Source of the DNA: Pseudocercospora fijiensis CIRAD86 | Lineage: Eukaryota > Ascomycota > Dothideomycetes > Mycosphaerellales > Mycosphaerellaceae | DNA length: 64,000 nucleotides | NCBI RefSeq assembly: GCF_000340215.1 | Contig: NW_006921559.1 | Location: forward strand, 1-64,000 | Reading direction: 5' to 3' | Part shown: positions 56,140-64,000 of the stretch, piece by piece | Numbering within the stretch: position 1 is the first letter of the stretch | How the letters are laid out: each line of letters opens with the position of its first letter | Made by a program: the position numbers and the translations under genes | Notes under the pieces: model-generated | Database searches by the model: none | What the model saw: the letters and a program-made list of their open reading frames with translations, nothing else | What the model was told of the DNA's origin: nothing

Positions 56140-59100
56140 AGAATTCCTACTCTATATAGTTGTTAGCGGGTACCGGATCTAGTTTAACGTTCCTAGCTAG
56201 AACGTGCTCGATAGCGATAGCGTAGAGACGAATACCTTAGATAGCCTTTTCTCTATCCTATATAGTGCTCTAAGTTATCTACTAGAGGTATTCCTCTAGC
56301 GTTTTAAATTAGTACTAGAATTTATCCTAGATCTAAGTAGGACCTATCTATAGCGACTAGAACACGCCGATAGCGACTAGCTATATAACGTCTAGCCGTT
56401 AATAACTCCGTATTAGCTTGCTATATTCCTAGTATATAGTAAAAGGGAAATAGTAGTAGAAGTAGGCATAGTATCTCTCGATCGGCTTAGTCTAAAGCGC
56501 TTGCCTCTTCTTCGCAACTACGAAGTTAGCGCGTAGGCATTAAGAGAATTAGTATATAAAGAGGCGGGGATTAACGAAGCGGCAGATAGTATATAGTTAT
56601 TAGATAATAGCGAGGTTGCGGTCGAACTATATTATACTACTAGCTTCGTTTTGCTAGATACGCTAGAAATAGGTAGTCTACCGACGGATCGCCTAAGCCT
56701 ACGGCGTTTCGGGCTAGGTTAGAGGCGGTGCTAGTCGGTATATATATCGTTAGTAGAGCTCGTTACTATCGTCTAGGTTAGATATATATATTAAGCGGAA
56801 TTAGGGACTATCAAGGTAATTAGATATAATTAGACGCAAACATTTACCTACGCGAGTATATTGCTATATAGCTTGCCTCTCGCGCTACTATATATAGCTA
56901 ACGTTATCTACGTAAGGGTATTAATCGAAGCTAAGCTTACTCTAGTCGACCGTTACTAGTATAGTTAGTTCGGTTAGTAGTAGGAGGTAAGATAGTACTA
57001 GCTTTCTATCTCGCCTAGCGCGACCGGACTATTATACGAATAATATTAGTAAGAGTAGGAGGCCGACGTAGACAACAACCCGGATACGTAGTACGTCGAA
57101 TCCTTCGCCGAGCGTAGGAGTAGCGATAAGAAATAGATTGTTAGTACTATTAAGCTAGGCGTCGAGTAGCTATTCTTTCTCGCTAGTAGTTCTACTAGCG
57201 GCGGTAAAGTATAGGTAATCAATTTCCCTCGCTAGCTACTCGGCGTAGTTAAGACTATATACGAATACTAGGACGCGATCGCTAGGTACGAATATACTCG
57301 CCCTAGGTTGCTTCCTAATAAGTCGTACAGCTATAAGTAGTAACTATACCTACTAGTATAAGGAAATACGATATGCAATATTAGCGCGATTAGTACTCTA
57401 CCGTACTATTATAGGCTAGGCGATAACGTTACGCTATAGGAATTTAGGTTCTATTAATAGTAGTAGAGTAGCAGTTAGATAGACGACCTAGGCACTAATC
57501 GACCCGAGATAGCTAAATTAGCGAAAGATAGAGCGATACGGCAACGCGGTTATAGTTAAATAGTACTCGTCGACGAAGATACGATCGAGCTAGTTCTAGA
57601 CCCTAAGACGCCGTATATATATAATAAATTAGGTAGAGTAGGCGGCCTTAGCGCTAACTAGGATAAGGGAAGTAAGGCGCTCTATTCCTAGTTACTATAC
57701 TACGTAGGACACTTTAGCGGCTTTAAGTCGAGTAAGTATATTAACTCGTAGAGTAACTAGAGGAAGGATAAGTATAGTAGTCCGCGTATCTTTTATATAG
57801 TAAGGAACTATAAAGAGGAGACTCTTGCCGGCGCTAGTACCGAGGACGACGAGTAGTCGGGCCTCGAGAAAGAGGATCTATCGTATAGCGGTCGCTTAAC
57901 TCTCGCTTTTCTACTATAGCCGCGAGTTTTATATAATTTCGCGCGCGTACTATAGGGCTTTATCGAGGGTAAAGATAGGGGCGAGACTACTATTCTCGAG
58001 TACTAAGAGGTTGCTAATAGAGCTACCTAGCGATAGCTAGGTCCCCTAGTAGCGAGTAATAGCGGTAGGAAGCTAGAGGAAGTTCGACTAGATACGAGAC
58101 ATATAGTACCTGCCTTAGATTAAGCTATCCTATAAGTTAGACGACGCGGCGAATAGATTAGCGTTAGTATATAAAATGTTAGCGATATAGAGACTATAGT
58201 TACGCTACCTAGCTATAGCTGCCTCTATATCGTCGACCTTGTTGTCTTCGTCGTCTACGTCCGATTAATCGAAGCCTACGAACTTGCTAAAGAATTTCTT
58301 AATAATAGCGATAGAGAAGTAACGCTACTCGCTAATACTAAAGGCAGGTAGGCTAGCGGCTACGATCTATCGACGAAGGTATTAGGTTATAGTATTATCC
58401 GACTAGACGAGGTTATCCTTAGACTAGAGGAAAGGACTAAGTACCTACCTAGGGTTAGATTAATGCTAGTAGAGCTCGCGAAATAGTTAAATATATATAA
58501 GGTAATCGATAAGTAGGCGGCCGAGCTTAAATAGGAAGCGGACGTTTTATTTATTATTTAGCTTCTAGCGGAGCTTAGTATAGATTAGGTAAATTATAAC
58601 GCATCTATCTCGGATAGTAACAGAGTAGACCGACTAAGTATTACGCTATGTCGCCGAAAAGAATTCGGGTTCGCGGGCGAGCTAACCGCTACTAATAAAT
58701 ATAAGGACGCTAAGTAGCTAAAGGAACTCTTAGACGTAATACTTATACGCGCCGACTACCGAGCTAAGGCGGAGTGTATCTAAACCGGCCTCTAAGTATA
58801 AATACAATAGAGCCGGATTACTAGCGATAGCGTTAATAACGAACGTCCGAGCTAGGTTAACGATAGTAGTATTACGCTTATCTTAGAGGAAGCTAAAGTA
58901 GACGGTAGTTTCTTCGAAGCAGTTATAAAGGTCGGTAAGGGGGATAGAGTTATATAGGAGTCCGAAAAGGAGGTCGCGCCGTAGGATCTTATACGCCTAT
59001 CGATAGTAATACTCGAGTAGGGTAGTTAGGTCTATAACTTATAGTACGACGTCCCTAAATTAAACGGATTTACTGTCGGCGGCCTAGATAGCCTAATTAG

Positions 59101-60745
59101 TCGATATATAGTTACTAGTAAAGGCGAAAAGGGTACTACGCTAGCGGACAATTTCTTAGATAGTAGTCTCTCGTATAAAGAGTAACTCTATCTTATACTT
59201 AATAGACTCTAAAACTTCGTCGTCGCGGTCGAAGCCCTAGTTATAACGCCGGGAGTAGTTAAATATAAGGAGTTGCCTTATCTAAATAATAGTAGAGAGA
59301 TAGTAATTAAAGTCGTTTAGCTCCCGCTATACGCCTAAATACGGTTATACCGTATAAAGGGCGAGGTAGCTAAGAAGTAGGGAGTAGAACCGACGACTAC
59401 TAATTAGGTACTAGAATAGGGAGAGTAATAACTAGGAAATAAGAGGATATAGTTCTAGTTCTTCCGTCTTAGTAATACTGCTTCGGACGCGGTCGCTAAG
59501 TTTATTCTAGAGTTCGCGCTATTCGTCGGTTAGCGTTACTTAGATAGGGCTATAGTCGACTTTTTCGTCGACTTTATCGCTTACTTAACTAGCGACTTCG
59601 GCGTCGACGTCGTCGTTAAGTTTATCGGTAGGCGACATTATAGAAGGGAAAAATAGAACTTTAGGGGAGATATAACGAATAAAATATACTAGTATATATA
59701 GTATAGCGTCGGCGTATTTAAGTTCGCTCGAGCGGGTCTTATAGCGCCGAAAGCGAAAATATTTATAATAGTCGGACTTCTATATTATATTATAAAAGTT
59801 AGCGAGGGCTTACTTACGGGAATTAGTAAGGTTAAAATAGGGGCTACTTTCGCTATAATGCCTTATTATATAAGAGAACGCTTAGCGAGCGATAGCGATA
59901 ACTTCTACGGTATAGGGCTTATTATCTTCTTTAGGGAGGCGGATAGTAGCCTATATTTCGTCTTTATAGAGTAAGACGACGTAAAGGTCGATAAAGAGTT
60001 ACTAAATCTAGGGGGGGAGGGCAGATACGTAGGCTAAGCTATTATAAACGATATTTCGATCCTCGTCTAGTTTCTCCTAGATATCGGCCTAGGCTTTAAT
60101 TAGGGCAGACGTAAACTAGTCGTTATACGATAAGGAGGGAATAGGTACTATACGAGCGCGACGATAGACCTAGAATAGGCGATTCTATCTAGGTTCGTAC
60201 CTAGCTTTAGAATAGAAGAATTGCTATATATAGACATTACTCTCCTATAAGCGATTAGGTATCTCTTATAGGCGGGCTTTTCTACTACCGCCCTGAGTCT
60301 AGGTATTAGTCTACTTATATCGCGTTTTATAATACTCTTATATCGAGGCATGCGAGTAAAAGACAGCCGTATATTGTTCGCCCTATTCGTCGATAGTAGT
60401 ATATCGGAAACAATCGAAGTAGAGCGGGAACTCCGGGGCTTAATTATCGGTTAGCTAGGGCTAAATTACCTAGTCGGGTATTATAGCAATATCGGGGAAC
60501 GGCTTAAATTCTTCGATAAGAAGGCGACGGATAGTAATAGGAATAGTATATCGGTATTAGCGGCTAAGGTAAGTATAAAAATAGTAAGGGGATACGGCGT
60601 ATCGGCAAGTTACGTACTTAATAATACGATATTAAGGAAGATAATAGAAGTAATCCTCAAAACGGTATCTTTCCGGTATATAGGTCCCTAGGTATTAGGA
60701 GTAGTTCTTATAACCCTAATAATCTCGATCGTAATAATATATTAA
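56140..60745 (+). pseudogene. Very long unrecognised reading frame (about 1,500 residues)
   Basis: The plus strand reads nearly continuously for 4.6 kb with stops limited to TAG/TAA, though frame changes marking introns may exist. Landmarks include RFGLGxRRCxSVYISLVELV (56.7 kb), SIVLYDLVVF-like hydrophobics near 58.2 kb, and LDEVILRLEERTKYLPRVRL (58.4 kb). Others are EFGFAGELTATNKYKDAKxL (58.7 kb), FVVAVEALVITPGVVKYKEL (59.2 kb) and DFGVDVVVKFIGRRHYRREK (59.6 kb). The minus strand is also open for 67 codons at 60148-60351, so strand choice is not certain there. No known domain was recognised. Large size next to SNF2-like genes suggests another nuclear or element-encoded protein, but that is only context. 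Confidence 0.42.
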
Positions 60746-61249
60746 TCGCGAGAGCGCGTTAACGGACGTATATCTATCGCCTCCTTTATAGACTAAAGTA
60801 GTTAAGGCGCGGATTGTCTAACCTAAACCTTAATAGTATCTCTATATAGGCCGTATCTACTATAAATAGTATATAGGAAGATAATAAGGCGAAGGTCGTA
60901 TAGAATATAACTTAGTATAGCGTAGGTATAAACTAGTTAGAAATCCGAGCAGGCGGTTAGAATAGATAGTATATAGCTACGAGCTAATCCGCCTCGGGAT
61001 AGTAGGGAGCTATATACGTATAGGTTATAGGCTTCTAAGCGAGGCGGTCGTAAGATTAAGTAAAAGATATAAGATATAGACTACTTTGCTAGCTAGAAAA
61101 CGGGTAGATCTTTCGCTATATAGCAAAATAGTTAGTATTTATATATATTAGGTATAGGGACGGTACGTAGTAGGAACGGAGTAATTAAAGTTTATATATA
61201 CGGTAGCCGGCCTAACGTAGCGAGACGCTCTCTAATATTCGGTAGCAAA
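60746..61249. other. Intergenic stretch with a palindrome B pair
   Basis: Palindrome B copies at about 61079-61098 and 61110-61135. A plus-strand GTAAGA at 61050 could be a donor for an intron containing them. No protein is seen. Confidence 0.4.
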
Positions 61250-62200
61250 GCATAGGTAAAGTCTATCTACTATTTGCGGCAGTAGGTATAGTAGGCTTCT
61301 ATCCCTTCTCTACGGCTAAGCCGGCGACATTGTAAACGGAGCTCTAATCTATCGCATATATTAAGAAAATTAGAAGCCGTATCTCTGTCTACGTTAAGAG
61401 GATTGTCCTAGGTACCTTTCCCTCCTTCGTCGTCTAATACCGGTATATCGGGTTCTACGCTATCGTCTTCTAGCTATAAATCTAGTACTAGTATATTACT
61501 ACCCGCTTTAACCCTAGGTTTCCTTAGATGTTTTTTACGTAAGGCGCGTAATAGGTGTTTTTTCGGCGCTAGTAAATTGCGCCCTATCTTAAAGCCTTAG
61601 AGAACGATATAGTCTTTAGGAATGTTAGGTAGGTAGGCCTATATCGTGCGTTCCTTACTAGGTTTCGGTTTGTAAGCGTCTCTTATAGCGGTAATGTTAC
61701 TACCGGTAATAAAATCGTAAAGAGCGCTCTTCCTCTTATTAACGCGACTATTCTAGGCTTCCGCGAGCCTCTTCTGTTTGCCTTATATCTAGAAGCGATA
61801 GGCTTCTTCGAGACTAAGTCTAATCCGAGTAGTAGCTACAATATCGGCGAGAATGCGTTTAGGTGCTAAAAGTAGAGCGCTAAACGGAAGCTAGACAAGC
61901 TCCGAGGCTTAAGTAAACTAATCTTCGCCCTAGGCGGCTTCGATAATATAGTTACTTACTCGGTAGGAGGCGTCTATAGATATTCCGAGGACGACGGCGC
62001 AATAGATTAGGCTATACTAGTCGAGGCTTCGAACGAAGGCTTAGGATATACGGAGTAAAGGATTAGTACTAGTTTCCTAGATCTTATACTATAGAGCGTA
62101 CCGCTAGAGTATAGTCGCCCTAACCGAGTTACTCTCGATAGAATTACCGATCTATTCGAATATACGCCTAAGTATGTCTACCTTCGTAGTTCTAGGTTCG
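61250..62200 (-). pseudogene. Unrecognised minus-strand gene, basic then acidic
   Basis: The minus strand reads about 310 residues. It starts with VLGISIDASYRVSNYIIEAA, continues through KRILADIVATTRIRLSLEEA and FITGSNITAIRDAYKPKPSK, and reaches a basic patch (LAPKKHLLRALRKKHLRKPR). An acidic LEDDSVEPDIPVLDDEGG segment follows. Near the C-terminus LNICDRLELRLxCRRLSRRE and AYYTYCRKx suggest a basic, Cys-containing end. It might be a DNA-binding protein, with no specific family evidence. A plus-strand 64-codon frame at 62174-62368 overlaps its 5' side and is not supported otherwise. Confidence 0.45.
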
Positions 62201-62755
62201 TTAGGTCCGCGTAGGACTTTAAGAGCTATTACGTTCTCGTCGGTTAGTTTCTATACTACGAGGAAATCTTTATACTACGTAAGGGTAATAAGATTAAGTC
62301 GGGTCGAGATATCTCTATTAGACGCGCGTTATGCTTATAAAGAAGAAACCTATACTTATATACAATAAAGGGGCTAGTAATCTGCTATAATAGTAAGGTA
62401 ATAGTATAAAGTAACAAGCTGCTAATAAAAAGAATAGATTATCTAGTAGCTATATTTACGCTAGGATAGATTAGCGAGACTTAGGACGCGAAGGTAGATT
62501 GTCTAAACTTTACGTAGGAGCGACGTAAAGGGAGTCGTATATAAACAATACGTAGGTATATAACCGACTCTTAGGGGCAACGAGAAGAAACGGCTACGGG
62601 CGAATTCTACGGCCGTAGGCGAGGTCTACTAATAGAAAGCAAACGTTTTAGTACAAACATTCTAATGTCCCTATTTAGTGTTTAGAGGACGTACGGCCGC
62701 GCCTACGCTATATACTCGAACATTGTAATACTAGAATGTTTAGCTCTAGGATCTA
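62201..62755. other. Intergenic stretch
   Basis: No coherent gene. CpA and TpG are commoner than average at 62340-62470 and 62590-62750 (for example CAAACATTCTAATGTCC). The stretch ends at the boundary of the duplicated block. Confidence 0.4.
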
Positions 62756-63105
62756 GGATAGGGCCGTTACCGCGCCGCGGATCTTATCTATAATAGCCTT
62801 AAAGCTATTAACGCGACCTTCCTTAAACCTCTACTCGGCTAGGTTAAGCTTATCTTAGTCTATCTCTATACCGATAGTCTTATCCTACTTAGCTTTAGTT
62901 AACTTCTTAGGCGTATTAGCGGTCTTAGCCTTCTTTACTAGCGATTCTTTTAGGGAAGGATCGCCGAGGCTAAGTAGTAGGGTATACTACTTCTTAGTAG
63001 TAGACGTCGGGGTTTAGGGCGGGTCGCTTAGCGGACTAGTGCCTAATTTACGCTTACGCGCGCTAGGGATAAGTAGGGAACTTATAGCTATAGTTTTTTT
63101 CGCGA
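62756..63105 (-). pseudogene. SNF2-like gene D exon 1 fragment, second copy
   Basis: The minus strand has the same basic N-terminus as gene D (ARKRKLGTSPLSD... KESLVKKAKTANTPKKLTKA), with the copy boundary falling inside exon 1. No ATPase motifs are present here, so it is a dead 5' fragment. Confidence 0.6.
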
Positions 63106-63737
63106 TTATAGTAATATATTTCTTTCGAAAATAGTTCAACTATTAGTATTTTTAAAGAAACTTTAGGTATACACCTATTCTAGTACTAGTAATAGTAAGT
63201 GCTACGGAAGGTTAATATTAATATTTAAGTTAAGAAGAGGGAGCAGGTTTATAAAAGAAGAAAAGTTGTATTACGTACGGACTACGTGTTTGCCGCTAGT
63301 AGTATATCCTACGTCTAATAGCGATATTTGCTTTAAACGCTTACCCGTACTAGTATTAGGTAATAGCCTATAAGGTTATATAAGGTTATATAAGGTATAA
63401 CGTAAGGAAATTTTAGGTACGTACCTAAAGTTCTATTAAACGCTTATTATTACTGCTTACTATAACAACCTTATACTACTATCTAATTAAGGCGAGGATG
63501 TTATTCTCCGAACTATCGATCGAGCTAAAGGATTAAATCCTACGCTACCTAGTAAACGTTAGGTATAGAGACTATAAAGTCTAGGTTGCTTATAACTATA
63601 GTATAGATAGGGAGTAGCAGATACAATATAAGCGCTAGCTAGCGGGGTTCGGTATCGATAGTTAGACTCGAACTATCGCGTAGGATTAGATATATACGGC
63701 GGTCCTAGTCGCTCTCTATATTAACGGTAGTCCCGAA

Positions 63738-64000
63738 TTGCGACCCTTATTATATATACCTATATTTACTAACTACGGCGACGAAGCGGTTTAGATAGTA
63801 ATAGCGAGTATATAGCCTAGTCTCCGGTTTAGCGAGGTCGTAATTAAGACGAAGTCGGATCCTCCTTTGCCTATTAAGAAGCGTAAACGCTACTTCTCGT
63901 TATTGCCGATACGGAGTTTAACGATATATATCCGTATACTCTCGATTATATAGGGTAGTTACTTGCTACCTTATTATCCTTAGCGGCTAGCGCCGACGCC
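63738..64000 (+). pseudogene. Second copy of the 13.6 kb plus-strand gene, partial at edge
   Basis: Corresponds to 13608-13870, with the same PPLPIKKRKRYFSLLP basic segment. The remainder lies outside the window. It has a few extra transitions (for example TTTAGATAG in place of TTCGGATAG) that break it further. Confidence 0.55.

Larger units (their letters stand above)
62756..64000. repeat. Second copy of the divergent block 12627-13870
   Basis: Almost identical to 12627-13870 and in the same orientation. It runs off the right edge. It includes both family A hairpins (about 63153-63180 and 63407-63433). Confidence 0.9.

Noticed and set aside
62174..62368. 64-codon plus-strand frame
   Set aside because: It overlaps the 5' side of a longer coherent minus-strand gene and has no supporting motif or neighbour relation.
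1..64000. Endogenised large DNA virus as an explanation for the helicase-rich block
   Set aside because: No capsid, polymerase or packaging motif was seen, and spliceosomal introns with fungal splice sites argue for cellular or transposon-borne genes.

Overview
The window looks like a constitutively silenced, heavily mutated accessory region of a filamentous ascomycete (Pezizomycotina). The main evidence is a near-total loss of CpA and TpG with a large excess of TpA, while CpG stays common. For example, bases 11101-11160 hold 0 CpA, 0 TpG, 6 CpG and 8 TpA. This is the footprint of repeat-induced point mutation (RIP), which changes C to T mainly at CpA. As a result no open frame exceeds about 90 codons. 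However, if TAG/TAA are read as former CAG/CAA/TGG, long coherent proteins reappear, and almost everything here is a RIP pseudogene. Short CCCTAA tracts, GTAAGT splice donors and TACTAAC branch sites also fit a fungus. I infer the lineage from these features and cannot name a species.

Layout. (1) 1-1452 is a minus-strand relic of unknown family. (2) About 2.6-9.4 kb is a minus-strand Ty3/gypsy retrotransposon with gag, a protease-like domain, reverse transcriptase, RNase H and integrase. Four copies of a CCCCGGGG-centred palindrome lie around and inside it. (3) 10.6-13.0 kb is the 5' half of a SNF2-type helicase gene (minus), ending just after the Walker A motif. It diverges from a plus-strand gene at 13.6-14.95 kb. 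The divergent block 12627-13870 recurs at 62756-64000. (4) 16612-30650 holds two head-to-tail copies of a ~7 kb unit. Each carries a basic, Pro/Ser-rich gene with a decapeptide array and a truncated UPF1/ZNFX1-like SF1 helicase, followed by a 273-bp tandem repeat and a short CCCTAA tract. The organisation resembles yeast Y' subtelomeric elements. (5) 30.65-31.84 kb has degenerate hexamers and a 48-bp satellite. (6) About 34.9-50.3 kb is a family of minus-strand SNF2-like genes (A, B, C) and a small gene, each preceded by a conserved ~170-bp promoter-like block. (7) From about 51.6 to 60.7 kb three unrecognised genes read on the plus strand, followed by a minus-strand gene at 61.25-62.2 kb.

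The most unusual signal is that predicted spliceosomal introns of the SNF2-like genes carry copies of the same palindrome: half-site ACTATTTTGCCGG followed by its reverse complement. Intron positions match between paralogues, and different introns of one gene share the motif. That suggests introner-like, hairpin-bearing introns. The same palindrome also forms satellites at 31 kb and 34 kb and flanks the promoter blocks. A second palindrome family (AAACTTTAGGTACGTACC) sits in introns of the SNF2-like gene at 10.6-13.0 kb. All gene calls come from reading translations by eye. Boundaries are approximate unless a splice site or start codon is named.
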